Shown: positions 7,650 to 16,174, numbered from the stretch's first letter. The stretch is 26,456 bases of DNA from an uncultured Collinsella sp. (GCA_958346935.1 CATVTM010000023.1:1-26456), one strand, 5' to 3'. Notes: generated from the sequence alone by a model not told the origin. Numbers and translations are program-made.

Positions 7650-9292
7650 TGGCTCGGTTTGATAGGAGCTCGGCGGCGGGTGTGGCATATGGCTCGGCCG
7701 CGCCGGCGATTGAGGTGCGAGGCCTTAGTTTTGCCTATCCCGGGGCCGAGGCACCGGTGCTCGAGGGGCTTGATTGGCGTGTTTCCCAAGGTGCGTTTGC
7801 GCTGCTTGTTGGCGGTACCGGGTCGGGCAAATCGACGCTGCTGTCGCTGCTCAAGCCCGAGATCGCTCCGGCGGGCGAGCGCACTGGCGAACTGCGCGTG
7901 CTGGGCGAGCCCGTCGCCGACATGGATGTGCGGGCATCGGCGGAGCGCGTGGGCTATGTGTTCCAGGATCCCGAGAACCAGATCGTGTGCGAAACCGTGT
8001 GGCACGAGATGGCGTTTGGCCTGGAAAACTTGGGGCTAGCGCGTGATGAGATGCGCCGTCGCGTATCTGAGACCAGCTATTTCTTTGGGCTGGAAGATTG
8101 GCTTCACCGCGATACTGACACGCTTTCGGGCGGTCGCAAACAGTTGCTGTCGTTGGCGGCCGTTCTGACGCTGCGCCCGCGCGTGCTGCTGCTCGACGAG
8201 CCCACGTCTCAGCTTGATCCGGTTGCGGAGAAGAATTTCCTGCACGCGCTGTTTCGTGTGAATCGCGAGCTGGGCTGCACGGTTGTTGTGGCGACGCATC
8301 AGCCGCGCCCAATGCTCGAATACGCGACGTGTGCGTACCGGATTGAGGACGGTCGCGTGCGCGAGGTGGCGGATATGGCTTCTTTGGGACGCCGAGAATC
8401 GCTGGTTTCCGATGATATGTTGGGGTGGGGTGCCATCCGATGTGCAAAAAAAGGAGTATTCAGCAGGCGTGAGGACAATTTGGGCTCTCTGGAGCCGCCC
8501 GGGGACGTATCGAGCGCGAAAAAAAGTTCGAAATTGGACAAATCATCCGAATTTGTGGCGCAAACGTCGCTCGAGAACGGCTCGGAAGCCTTCCCGCGCA
8601 CGGATGGAAGCAGAATACTCCAAAAAATGCACGGCGGGTCGGCTACCACCCTGTCGGAAGGCTGGTTTCGCTACGATCGAGCGTCCGGCTGGGTGCTGCG
8701 CGGGCTCGATGCGTCGTTTTCGGCTGGCGCGGTGCATGCGGTTGTGGGCGGTAACGGCTGCGGCAAGTCGACGATGCTTTCGGTGCTGGCCAAGACTGCC
8801 AAGCTGCAGCGTGGTCGTATGGTGCGCGGGGCGGCCTCGGCTGCGCTGCTGCCGCAGAACCCCAAGGCCCTGCTGCTTGCCGAGACGGTGCGCGACGAGC
8901 TGATGGAATGGGCCTCGACCTGCGGATATGACGAGAACTTGGCGCGGGAGCGTGCGGCGCAACTGGGATTAGACGGCCTGGAGGCGCGCCACCCTTACGA
9001 CCTCTCGGGCGGACAGCGCCAGCTGCTTGCACTGGCAAAGCTGCTGCTGATCGGCCCCGAGCTGCTGCTGCTTGACGAGCCCACGAAGGGCTTGGACCTG
9101 GAGAGCCGTCGCATCATCGCCCGCGCCCTGCGTGACCATGTGAAGGCTGGCGGCGCCGTCATCATGGCTACGCACGATTTGGACTTTGCCGAGCAGGTTG
9201 CCGACGACATTGCCATGATGTTTGACGGTGAGATTGCCTGCATGGAGCCGCCGACCGACTTCTTTGCCGACAACGTGTTTTATAGGGCGTGA
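7649..9292 (+). CDS. ecfA: Energy-coupling factor ATPase, two ABC domains fused (EcfA-EcfA')
   Basis: 547 residues with two complete ABC ATPase domains. Domain 1: Walker A GGTGSGKST (55-63), Q-loop FQDPENQ, signature LSGGRKQ (about 159), Walker B LLLDEPT (about 181). Domain 2: Walker A GGNGCGKST (about 367), signature LSGGQRQ (about 452), Walker B LLLDEPT (about 473). In many ECF systems these are two genes; here they are one chain. The linker (about 265-328) is Ser/Lys-rich and low in similarity to ABC domains. It coincides with a 191-bp MITE-like insert that keeps the frame. Starts by 1-nt overlap with ecfT. Energises uptake through an S component. Confidence 0.9.
   Translation: MARFDRSSAAGVAYGSAAPAIEVRGLSFAYPGAEAPVLEGLDWRVSQGAFALLVGGTGSGKSTLLSLLKPEIAPAGERTGELRVLGEPVADMDVRASAERVGYVFQDPENQIVCETVWHEMAFGLENLGLARDEMRRRVSETSYFFGLEDWLHRDTDTLSGGRKQLLSLAAVLTLRPRVLLLDEPTSQLDPVAEKNFLHALFRVNRELGCTVVVATHQPRPMLEYATCAYRIEDGRVREVADMASLGRRESLVSDDMLGWGAIRCAKKGVFSRREDNLGSLEPPGDVSSAKKSSKLDKSSEFVAQTSLENGSEAFPRTDGSRILQKMHGGSATTLSEGWFRYDRASGWVLRGLDASFSAGAVHAVVGGNGCGKSTMLSVLAKTAKLQRGRMVRGAASAALLPQNPKALLLAETVRDELMEWASTCGYDENLARERAAQLGLDGLEARHPYDLSGGQRQLLALAKLLLIGPELLLLDEPTKGLDLESRRIIARALRDHVKAGGAVIMATHDLDFAEQVADDIAMMFDGEIACMEPPTDFFADNVFYRA
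8442..8632. mobile_element. MITE-like insert within the ecfA inter-domain linker
   Basis: The 23-bp ends are inverted copies: 8442-8464 begins GTGCAAAAAAAGGAGTATTC, and 8610-8632 reversed begins GTGCATTTTTTGGAGTATTC. They differ only in the A/T run and one base near the inner end. The 191-bp interior is A-rich and unlike the surrounding GC-rich ABC domains, and it includes a small ACAAAT/ATTTGT hairpin. It is translated in frame as about 64 linker residues. No clear target-site duplication was identified. Confidence 0.6.
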
Positions 9293-9316
9293 GCGGGTTC
9301 GCGGGCGAGAACGGTC

Positions 9317-10099
9317 TTACTGCTTGAGCGCCGTGTACTGCTGAAGGAGCGCCATGAGCCCAACGCGGCTGTTGACCTGTGTTTTTCGAAAGATGTTCTC
9401 CAGATGCTTTTTAACGGTGCCGGTGCTGATGGATAGCTCTTCGGCGATGGCCGCATTGTCCATGCCCGATAACACGCAACGACACACATCGATTTCGCGC
9501 GCTGAGACGTCGTAGTCGTGAGCAAATACGATTTCAGACGAACTGCGGTCGGCGCGTACACGCCATTTTGATAGTCGGTTTGTGAGGTGCGGTTCGATGA
9601 GCTCAAGGATTTGAACTTCACGATCGCTAAAGTCGCCTTCTTCTTTCTTGCGATTAAGATTGAGCGATCCCAAAAAGCCCTCGTCATTAAAGAAACTGAC
9701 GTTGACGACGTGGCGGCCGCCAAGATAATCCTTCATATAACTGCTGTCGATATCGCCAGGGCTGAGCTGGTCGGACTCGCGCAGCACCGTCGAGCGCGTA
9801 AGATTGCGGTGGGCGACGATCATGTCCTGCTGCCAGTACTTTTCGGTGTAGAGCTCGAGCATCCCAGCGGGGACATCGATGCCAAGAGGGTCAAGAAAGA
9901 CGCGCGTTTTCCATTCTTGCGGGGTGGATACGAGATCCCTGGAAAGGTCGCTCAGGAAAAATGCAGCCGACTCGTAGGGGATGAGAAAACGCAGCTTTTT
10001 GAGGACGGTCGAGCGAAACTCGCGGTCGCTGTCGATGGAATTAATCGAAAGCACGAGATCGTTTAAGCAGAGCCATTCAGAATCGGACAAAAAGCTCAA
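9317..10099 (-). CDS. LuxR-family transcriptional regulator
   Basis: 260 residues. The C-terminal 65 residues are a LuxR-type helix-turn-helix: SAREIDVCRCVLSGMDNAAIAEELSIS then TGTVKKHLENIFRKTQVNSR. The N-terminal 190 residues look like a GAF/autoinducer-type sensory domain, but no ligand motif is recognised and there is no phospho-receiver. The start is a TTG at 10099, chosen because GGAGGT lies 4 nt upstream (10104-10109) and no ATG fits. It is divergent from the MFS carrier at 10301, so it most likely controls the carrier-amidohydrolase cluster and itself. It converges on ecfA with only 24 nt between the stops. Confidence 0.88.
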   Translation of the reverse strand: MSFLSDSEWLCLNDLVLSINSIDSDREFRSTVLKKLRFLIPYESAAFFLSDLSRDLVSTPQEWKTRVFLDPLGIDVPAGMLELYTEKYWQQDMIVAHRNLTRSTVLRESDQLSPGDIDSSYMKDYLGGRHVVNVSFFNDEGFLGSLNLNRKKEEGDFSDREVQILELIEPHLTNRLSKWRVRADRSSSEIVFAHDYDVSAREIDVCRCVLSGMDNAAIAEELSISTGTVKKHLENIFRKTQVNSRVGLMALLQQYTALKQ

Positions 10100-10196
10100 G
10101 ATGACCTCCGATGAGATTGCGTAGTGGTTTAGCTGGCATTTTAGTTAATTTGCGTAGAGATACTACTCCTTTTTTCGAATGATGATAAGCCGTTAG

Positions 10197-10210
10197 CCGA
10201 ATGGTTTCGG
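10197..10210. promoter_or_regulatory. Candidate operator dyad between regulator and MFS carrier
   Basis: CCGAA-TGGT-TTCGG is a perfect 5-4-5 dyad in the middle of the 201-nt divergent intergenic region, where a LuxR dimer could bind. A shorter GTAG-agata-CTAC dyad lies nearby in the same region. No consensus is known for this regulator, so this is a position-based guess. Confidence 0.25.
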
Positions 10211-10300
10211 TGAGGGGCCAATCGCAAAATATGAATACCTAAGAGCCAGGGCCCGGTTCTCCAAGCTGTTTGATTATTCCGACTTATTAAAGGAGTCATC

Positions 10301-11512
10301 ATGGAAGAGAAGCTTCCTTCATGGCGTTGGGCGATTGTTTCAGTCGTTTGCTTGCTGTGCTTTATGGCTAACTACATGCAGTACCAGGTCTCAGCACTCG
10401 CCGTCGAGGTCATGCCTATGCTCAATATCGATACCGTCGGCTTTTCGATGCTGTTCCTCGTTCCTATGCTTACCGCCGTTTTCTTCTCAATTCCGCTGGG
10501 TGCCCTTGGTGACCGTATCGGTTCTAAGAAAGTTGTCACGGTTTGCACCGCAATTTCGGTTGCCGGCGGTTTTCTCCGTTGCTTTACGCTCGATTCGTTC
10601 ACGATGCAGATGGCATCGATGTTCCTGATTGGCATGGGAATCTCGGCACTCAACGCCAACCTCATCAAGGTGCTCGGCACCTGGTTCCGTGAACAGACTG
10701 GTTTCGCCATGGGCTTGTTCTACGCGGCTTCGTGCGTTGCCATCGTTGTCGCTCAGATCTGTGCTGGCTTGTTCGGCAGCGTCTTTAACTCTTATATGGT
10801 CGCTGCTGTCGTCATGACCATTTCCTGGGTTCTTTGGATTGTGCTTGACCGAGATGTGCCCGAGGGGCAATCGCTCCCCGAGCCCGAGCCCGTGCTCGAC
10901 TACCTCAAGGTTGCTATCAAGAGTCCTGGCGTGTGGCTAATCTCCATCGGCGTCGGTTTTGGACTTGCCTCTACCACTGCCTATGCCGGTTTCCTGCCTC
11001 AGGCGCTTCAGCTTGGCAAGGGCATAGACGTCGCCACTGCTGGTTTCATGGCCGCAATTGTTACCGTTGGCAGCTTTTTCGGCTGCATCGTTGGGCCTGC
11101 GTTCTGCGATAAGCTTGGAAAGTTCAAGGGTTTTCTCATCGTCACTACTCTCATCGGTGCCATATCGATGTTCGTGACGTGGTACACCCCGGTTGGTTTC
11201 CTTCTGTGGACGATTTTGGTCATCAATGGCTTCTTTACCGCCATCAACGGCCCGATCATGCAGTCCATGCCTGTCCTCCTTCCCGAGATTGGTGATAAGT
11301 ATGCTGGCTCCGCTGGCGGTATCGTAGGCACCATTTCCCTGCTCATGAGCTATTTCCTGCCTATCGGTATCTCCGCCATTGCCGGTGCCGATTACACTAT
11401 GAACATGGGTCTCGAGAGCCTCTGCTTCCTGCTTTCCGTGGTTCCGGTTTTCTTCCTGCCCGAGCTCGGCCGCAAGGCCATGCAGGCCGCCGTCGCTAAG
11501 GACAGTGAGTAG
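10301..11512 (+). CDS. MFS transporter (first of two paralogues)
   Basis: 403 residues, 12 predicted membrane helices, major facilitator superfamily. The loop 2-3 motif appears as PLGALGDRIGSKK (canonical G-D-R-x-G-R/K). The start at 10301 has AAAGGAG 7 nt upstream. It shares clear similarity with the carrier at 13170: YMQYQVSALA versus YAQYQVSGLA, LIKVLGTWF versus VLKVLGSAF, and LLPEIGDKYAGSAGGIVGTISL versus a matching segment there. The downstream amidohydrolase starts 2 nt after its stop, so they form one operon. The substrate is probably what the amidohydrolase cleaves, or its product. Codon use is more AT-rich than in the surrounding housekeeping genes. Confidence 0.9.
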   Translation: MEEKLPSWRWAIVSVVCLLCFMANYMQYQVSALAVEVMPMLNIDTVGFSMLFLVPMLTAVFFSIPLGALGDRIGSKKVVTVCTAISVAGGFLRCFTLDSFTMQMASMFLIGMGISALNANLIKVLGTWFREQTGFAMGLFYAASCVAIVVAQICAGLFGSVFNSYMVAAVVMTISWVLWIVLDRDVPEGQSLPEPEPVLDYLKVAIKSPGVWLISIGVGFGLASTTAYAGFLPQALQLGKGIDVATAGFMAAIVTVGSFFGCIVGPAFCDKLGKFKGFLIVTTLIGAISMFVTWYTPVGFLLWTILVINGFFTAINGPIMQSMPVLLPEIGDKYAGSAGGIVGTISLLMSYFLPIGISAIAGADYTMNMGLESLCFLLSVVPVFFLPELGRKAMQAAVAKDSE

Positions 11513-11514
11513 CC

Positions 11515-13161
11515 ATGGAGGCGGTAGTCCCTTCCGATATCGTCCTTAAGACGACGGCGCTGTTTACGGCCGAGGAACTTGAGCCTCGCGCTGGGTGCGT
11601 TGCAGTTCGCGGCAGCGAGATTGTGGCCGTGGGCTCTCCCGACAAGGTGCAGCCGTTTATCGGTCCCGATACTGAGGTTATTGACGCCGGCAACAAACTG
11701 GTCATGCCCGGATTCAACGATTCACACATGCATTTTGCGCTTGGTTCAATCCAGAAGGATGAAGACTTCTGTTGCGATCTGATGTTCCTGCCGAGTGAGC
11801 AGGCTTGCGTGGATGCTGTGGCAAAGTTTGCTGCCGAACACCCTGACAATCCGTGGATTTACGGCCAGGGTTGGTATTCGCCTGCATGGGAAAACCCGAT
11901 TGACCCTGATTGCCGCAGCCTCGATGCACTCGATATCGACCGCCCAATCGTGCTTTCGGATTTTTCGATGCACGTGGTGTGGTGCAATACCGCCGCGCTT
12001 AGGGCGGTTGGTATTGATCGCAATACACCGACGCCTGAAGGTGGTCTTATTCGCCACTTTGACAACGGCGAGCCGAATGGCTTTTTATCCGAGCCCCAGG
12101 CGACGAACATCTTGCTCGATGTTGTGCTCAATAAGCCGGACCTTGATGCGTCGTTGCTCAAGTCGATGCGCAAGTTCAACAAGCTCGGCATAACTTCGAT
12201 TGGTGATATGTATCCTTTGGGCGTGACTACGCCCGGCGTGTACGACATCTATGACCGTCTGGCGAGCGAGGACCTGAGTACGCTGCGTATTAGCTACTAT
12301 TCTGCGCTCGACGCTCCGATGTCAGAGTCGCAGGCCCTGCGTGTGCGTCATCACGGCGAGCGCGTCCGAATGGCAGGCCTCAAGTACATTTTGGACGGCT
12401 GTCCCGAGGCGTACACGGCCTACATGCATGAGCCGTATCTTAACGCTCCTACGGGGAAGGACTTTCGCGGCGAACCAGCATGCAACCAGGAGACGCTTGA
12501 CCGCATGATGCTCGAGGCCAGCAAGAATGGCTTCGATGTTCGTATCCATGCTATCGGCGACGCATCGGCCACGATGATTATCGATGCCGTCGAGCGTGCC
12601 GAGGAGGTGTGCGGCAACAAGGGGGCGCGTTTTGCTATCGAGCATACAGATAACCTGAAGCTCGAGGATATTGCTCGCATGAAGCGCCTGGGCATTAATG
12701 CTGCGATTCAGCCGCAGCATCCCATCGGAGGCCTTGGGCAGGGCGTGTACGAGGAGTCTCTTGGCGAAGAGCGCATGAGCCACATGTGGCGCTATAGGGA
12801 AGAGGCCGATGGCGGAATCCACTTAGGGCTTGGTACTGACTGGCCTGCGGTGATGTCAATCGATCCTATCGATACCGTGTATGCTGCGGTGACGCGTAGC
12901 GAGTTTGACGGGCACCCGGCGGAGGGATACTTCCGCGAGAATGCCCTGACGCTCGGCGAGACGCTGCAAGCGCACACGCTCGGCTCAGCATATGTCGAGG
13001 GCTTTGAGCGCCGTTTGGGCAGCCTTGCCGCCGGCAAGCTTGCCGATATCGTCATCCTGTCGGGCAATCCGTTTGAAATGAACCCGATGGCGCTTCGCGA
13101 TCTCGAAGTCGAGACGACGATCTTTAACGGACGCGTCGTCTATCGCAAGGATGAAGCATAG
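11515..13161 (+). CDS. YtcJ-type amidohydrolase (amidohydrolase family 3)
   Basis: 548 residues, metal-dependent hydrolase of the amidohydrolase superfamily, closest in layout to YtcJ/amidohydrolase-3 proteins. Metal ligands are visible: H71 and H73 in GFNDSHMHFA, H345 in RIHAIGDAS, H377 in FAIEHTD and D442 in GLGTDWPAVMS. The N- and C-terminal beta-sandwich pieces (TALFTAEELEP; GKLADIVILSGNPFEM) frame the TIM barrel. No signal peptide, so it is cytoplasmic. It lies between two paralogous MFS carriers, with gaps of 2 nt before and about 8 nt after, and is translationally coupled. It likely hydrolyses a C-N bond of an imported amide, N-acyl compound or cyclic ureide; the real substrate cannot be read from sequence. 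Confidence 0.87.
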   Translation: MEAVVPSDIVLKTTALFTAEELEPRAGCVAVRGSEIVAVGSPDKVQPFIGPDTEVIDAGNKLVMPGFNDSHMHFALGSIQKDEDFCCDLMFLPSEQACVDAVAKFAAEHPDNPWIYGQGWYSPAWENPIDPDCRSLDALDIDRPIVLSDFSMHVVWCNTAALRAVGIDRNTPTPEGGLIRHFDNGEPNGFLSEPQATNILLDVVLNKPDLDASLLKSMRKFNKLGITSIGDMYPLGVTTPGVYDIYDRLASEDLSTLRISYYSALDAPMSESQALRVRHHGERVRMAGLKYILDGCPEAYTAYMHEPYLNAPTGKDFRGEPACNQETLDRMMLEASKNGFDVRIHAIGDASATMIIDAVERAEEVCGNKGARFAIEHTDNLKLEDIARMKRLGINAAIQPQHPIGGLGQGVYEESLGEERMSHMWRYREEADGGIHLGLGTDWPAVMSIDPIDTVYAAVTRSEFDGHPAEGYFRENALTLGETLQAHTLGSAYVEGFERRLGSLAAGKLADIVILSGNPFEMNPMALRDLEVETTIFNGRVVYRKDEA

Positions 13162-13169
13162 ATAGGGTG

Positions 13170-14366
13170 ATGAACGTGAGCAAAGGGACGGTCGAAAAAT
13201 ATGCCCTGCTGTTTGTGGTGTGCGGCATCGTGTTTGCTGCGAACTACGCGCAGTATCAGGTGTCGGGATTGGCACATCTGGTTGTGTCGGACCTGCATCT
13301 GACCTCGGCCGAGTTTTCAGCCGTCCTGTTTGCCCCGTTTGTTCCTGCCGTTGTATTCGGCATGCCTGTCGGCGTTTGCGCCGATCGATATGGCGTGAAG
13401 GTGCTCGTATTCATCGCATCGGCGATTTCTGCAATTGCAGCGGCTGCTCGCGCGGAGTGCGCATCGTTTGCGACGCTGTTCACGGCGACCATGCTTCTGG
13501 GCGCGGCACCATGCGTCGTGAATGCCATCGTTCTAAAAGTGCTTGGTTCCGCTTTTGGCGGAGAAACCGATAGGGCCATGGGATGGTTCTACGCTGCGGG
13601 GTCGGGCGGAATCGCCTGCTCGCTTGCAACCTCTCCTCTCTTTGCAACGTCCGGACGAGCATATGCCCTTGCTGCCGTTTTATTTGCCATGTTTGGATTG
13701 CTGTGGCTGCTGGTTGCGCCATCGGCAGATGTTCTGCAGGCTGCAGATGGCCTTGGCGTTCAGGGTGCGGAGCCTGCTTCGTCGTCGGCAAGTGCGTTTG
13801 CGACGGTAATCAAGATGCCGATGGTTTGGCTCGTGGCGATACTGCTTGGAGTCGCCCTTGCATCGGCTACGGCGTACTCGGGCTATCTTGTTTCAGCGCT
13901 TGAGGCTTCAATCGAACCTCAGGTCGCCGGGCTTCTTGCCTCTTTCGTGACGCTTGGGTCGATTGTCGGCAGCGTGGCCGGTCCCTACGCGCGAGCGCAA
14001 TTTGGCGACTATCGCGTGTTTATGGCCATCGCCGCAATGGCGGGGAGTGCCCTTATGTGGGCCGGAGAGGCTTTTGTCTCTCAGCCTTCTGTCGGGCTCA
14101 TGTTTGCGATTGGCGTTTCGACTGCCGTCGCCGGTCCGGTCGTTCAGTCGCTACCCTACATGTTGCCCGAGGTGCGCGAGGGGCTTGCAGGAAGCGCCGG
14201 TGGCGTGGTGAGCACCGTTTCGCTGGGGCTTACGTTTTTGATTCCCGTGGCCCTCTCCTTCTGCATTGGCGAGAGCTATGAAACGCTTCTATTTGGGTGC
14301 GCTGTTTTGTTTGGCGCGACGGCGCTGGCGTCTCCATTCCTGCCGTCTCCCGATTCACTTATGTAA
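13170..14366 (+). CDS. MFS transporter (second paralogue)
   Basis: 398 residues from the ATG at 13170; a GTG at 13167 or 13179 (the latter with GGTGA at good spacing) is equally possible. Twelve predicted membrane helices. The loop 2-3 motif is weakened to VGVCADRYGVKV. Similar along its length to the carrier at 10301, including NYAQYQVSGLA, MGWFYAAGSGG and MLPEVREGLAGSAGGVV. It is 8 nt after the amidohydrolase stop, so part of the same transcript. Two related carriers around one hydrolase suggest substrate import and product export, or two related substrates. Confidence 0.88.
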   Translation: MNVSKGTVEKYALLFVVCGIVFAANYAQYQVSGLAHLVVSDLHLTSAEFSAVLFAPFVPAVVFGMPVGVCADRYGVKVLVFIASAISAIAAAARAECASFATLFTATMLLGAAPCVVNAIVLKVLGSAFGGETDRAMGWFYAAGSGGIACSLATSPLFATSGRAYALAAVLFAMFGLLWLLVAPSADVLQAADGLGVQGAEPASSSASAFATVIKMPMVWLVAILLGVALASATAYSGYLVSALEASIEPQVAGLLASFVTLGSIVGSVAGPYARAQFGDYRVFMAIAAMAGSALMWAGEAFVSQPSVGLMFAIGVSTAVAGPVVQSLPYMLPEVREGLAGSAGGVVSTVSLGLTFLIPVALSFCIGESYETLLFGCAVLFGATALASPFLPSPDSLM

Positions 14367-14420
14367 CACCTGTTTTCGCCCTTTGGGCCTGGCCGACAAG
14401 GGCAAAAGGAGTTGGTCTAC

Positions 14421-14882
14421 TTGACACTAAAAAAGAGTACCGCTGTGACCATTCTCAACGGCATCGTTAATCCTCTATTCATGTGTTCATTTCTGCCGAT
14501 TGTTGAGGGAAAGCCTGGCTTAGATTTTCAGGGACTTACTGGTTTCTGGGGGCAGCTTATTCTGGCCATCGGTATTGCACAGTTCGTGGGTTTTTTGCCG
14601 CTCTTTGGCAAAGCAATTGAGACGTGCGTTGAGTTTTTTGGTTTTGATCGGAACACTCCGGGCGCACGGATTTGCGGAACCGTTGTGGGCGCTACTCTGC
14701 TCTTCTGCATTATCGGGCTATTTGAAGTCGCGTTTCAGTCAGGCGTTGGCGTTATCGACGGTGTGCCGTTTTTCTCGCGTTGGGCTCGCCTCGTGGTGGG
14801 CGGATGGGCCTTTGTCGTTGTGGGCGGCTTGCTGTTTGATCCTTTTGTCGCGGCCATTGCCGCTAAGGTTACGGGCAAATAG
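14421..14882 (+). CDS. Small membrane protein of unknown function
   Basis: 153 residues from the TTG at 14421, chosen because AAAGGAG (14405-14411) gives 9-nt spacing; a TTG at 14412 is only one base past that site. Four hydrophobic segments: VTILNGIVNPLFMCSFLPIV, LILAIGIAQFVGFLPLF, GTVVGATLLFCIIGLFEVAF and LVVGGWAFVVVGGLLFDPFV. No recognised motif. It is the last gene of the carrier-amidohydrolase cluster, 54 nt after the MFS gene, with a small GCCCTT/AAGGGC hairpin just before its ribosome binding site. It could be a transporter accessory subunit; this is position-based only. Confidence 0.65.
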   Translation: MTLKKSTAVTILNGIVNPLFMCSFLPIVEGKPGLDFQGLTGFWGQLILAIGIAQFVGFLPLFGKAIETCVEFFGFDRNTPGARICGTVVGATLLFCIIGLFEVAFQSGVGVIDGVPFFSRWARLVVGGWAFVVVGGLLFDPFVAAIAAKVTGK

Positions 14883-14927
14883 CGCAAAACCGGACACGTG
14901 GCGAAAACCTGATCGAATGGCAACTAA

Positions 14928-14958
14928 AGCCGGCCGGGAGATTGGCCGGCCTCTTTTT
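14928..14958 (+). terminator. Rho-independent terminator of the MFS-amidohydrolase operon
   Basis: GCCGGCC (14929-14935) pairs with GGCCGGC (14944-14950) around an 8-nt loop, followed by CTCTTTTT. It lies 46 nt after the small membrane protein. Confidence 0.88.
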
Positions 14959-15002
14959 GCCCGTGCTACCATAAACGGACATTCGTTTGATGGGGGCTGC
15001 CG

Positions 15003-15701
15003 TTGTCGCGCGTCTTGCAACATATGGAAATCCCGCTGCTGCTGGCAGTTCCTGCGGTGATGGCTGCAACGTTGCTGGCGGGCGTTGAGCAGGCGGCGCT
15101 TGCCATGCTTGTCGTGGTGGCGCTGGTGCTTGCGCTGTTCTTTGCGGGTTACGAGGCGTCGCGCCCGGGCCTGCGCCAGATTATGCCCACGCTGGTGTTG
15201 GCGGCGTTGGCCGCGGCGGGGCGCATCTTGTTTGGCCCCATTCCCGACTTTAAACCGGTGAGCGCCATCGCCATTATCGCGGGGGTGACGCTTGGTCGCC
15301 GCAATGGTTTTATGGTTGGCGCGTTGGCAGCGCTGACCAGCAATTTCTTTTTTGGGCAGGGCATGTGGACGCCGTGGCAGATGTATGCCTGGGGGCTGGT
15401 TGGCTATGTTGGCGGCGCGCTAGCGTATGCGGGTGCGTTCGACCGCGTCGACGGCACCGTGCGCATGCCAGCACTGCTGGCGTACGGCTTTGCGTCGGGC
15501 CTGCTCTATGGCGTCGTGATCAACGCGTATGACATCATTGGTTTTGTACAGCCGCTTACTTGGGCGGGTGCCGTGGCGCGTCTTGCCACGGCAGTGCCGT
15601 TCGATATTACGCACGGCCTTGCGACCTGCGTGTTTTTGGCCGCCTTGTACAAGCCTTGGTGCCGTCGCATTAACCGTGTCGTCGTGAAATACGGGCTGTA
15701 G
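15003..15701 (+). CDS. ECF transporter S component (substrate-specificity subunit), orphan
   Basis: 232 residues, about six membrane helices. The segment RILFGPIPDFKPVSAIAIIAGVTLGRRNGF followed by ALTSNFFFGQGMWTPWQ is typical of ECF S components of the CbrT/queuosine/cobalamin-like group; I do not assign a vitamin. The start is taken as TTG at 15003 behind a GGGGG run; an ATG at 15024 would remove seven residues. Preceded by a strong terminator, so it has its own promoter. It is the only S component in the window and could be a partner of the EcfT-EcfA pair 5.7 kb upstream, from which the regulator-carrier cluster separates it. Confidence 0.75.
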   Translation: MSRVLQHMEIPLLLAVPAVMAATLLAGVEQAALAMLVVVALVLALFFAGYEASRPGLRQIMPTLVLAALAAAGRILFGPIPDFKPVSAIAIIAGVTLGRRNGFMVGALAALTSNFFFGQGMWTPWQMYAWGLVGYVGGALAYAGAFDRVDGTVRMPALLAYGFASGLLYGVVINAYDIIGFVQPLTWAGAVARLATAVPFDITHGLATCVFLAALYKPWCRRINRVVVKYGL

Positions 15702-15740
15702 GGCTGGTTGCGCCGGGGCGGGAATCAATACTGCCGAAGT

Positions 15741-15908
15741 GCCATTTCAAAACTATGCCGGTTTACGGGGTTAGATTAGCGCGGGCCGACCATACCAGCA
15801 TTTTTCGAAATAGGGCACACCGTCTACCTGCGGTTTTATTATCTCGGAATTGCGTATGGTTAGGGGTTCGCGATTCAGCCCCGTAAACCGGCAAAGTTTT
15901 GGAATGGC
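15741..15908. repeat. 168-bp element with 30-bp terminal inverted repeats
   Basis: Left end 15741-15770 (starting GCCATTTCAAAACTATGCCG) and right end 15879-15908 are inverted copies with two mismatches. The interior has no ORF. It resembles a MITE or a dispersed intergenic palindrome. No target duplication is seen. Confidence 0.7.
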
Positions 15909-15922
15909 CGGCTGATATGACG

Positions 15923-15994
15923 GGCATCGTGGCCCTCAGAGAGCCAAATTGATCCATTTTCTTCCGTCCCCAGATGTCCCCAGGGAATCAGTTG
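15923..15994. repeat. Direct-repeat unit, copy 1
   Basis: Shares its layout with 16175-16235: a CCCTCA...GAG/GGC block, then TTGATCC (or ATGATCC), a T-run, CCGTCCCCAG and a closing ATCAGTTG. Copy 1 has a CAGATGTCCC insertion of about 9-10 nt relative to copy 2. Confidence 0.65.
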
Positions 15995-16003
15995 ACGGCG
16001 CTT

Positions 16004-16163
16004 GCCACGAAACTGGCCCATCTACTACGTTTAGCTTGATACTCCCGACCATGACCGCGTTTTATGAAAAACCGCAGGCTTTCTACCTGCGGTTTTCTTT
16101 TTGCGTTGTTCGTTGTGGTTGAGGGTGGTGGCTTAAACGTAGTAGATGGGCGTGTTTCGTGGC
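16004..16163. repeat. 160-bp element with ~32-bp terminal inverted repeats enclosing a terminator
   Basis: 16004-16035 and 16131-16163 are inverted copies, both containing GCCCATCTACTACGTTTA, with two mismatches and one extra base. The arms enclose the terminator at 16068-16104. The element sits between the two direct-repeat units. Confidence 0.7.
16068..16104 (+). terminator. Rho-independent terminator
   Basis: AAAACCGCAGG (16068-16078) pairs perfectly with CCTGCGGTTTT (16086-16096) around a 7-nt loop, followed by CTTTTTG. It could end transcription from the S-component gene, although it lies 370 nt downstream within a repeat element. On the minus strand the tail is also A/T rich. Confidence 0.75.
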
Positions 16164-16174
16164 GGATGGGTCAC

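Noticed and set aside
9293..9316. Terminator between convergent ecfA and the LuxR gene
   Set aside because: The 24-nt gap contains only a very short GTTC/GAAC pairing and no T-tract.
14367..14420. Small hairpin GCCCTT/AAGGGC as an attenuator of the membrane-protein gene
   Set aside because: The stem is short, has a large loop and a bulge, and there is no alternative structure to support regulation.
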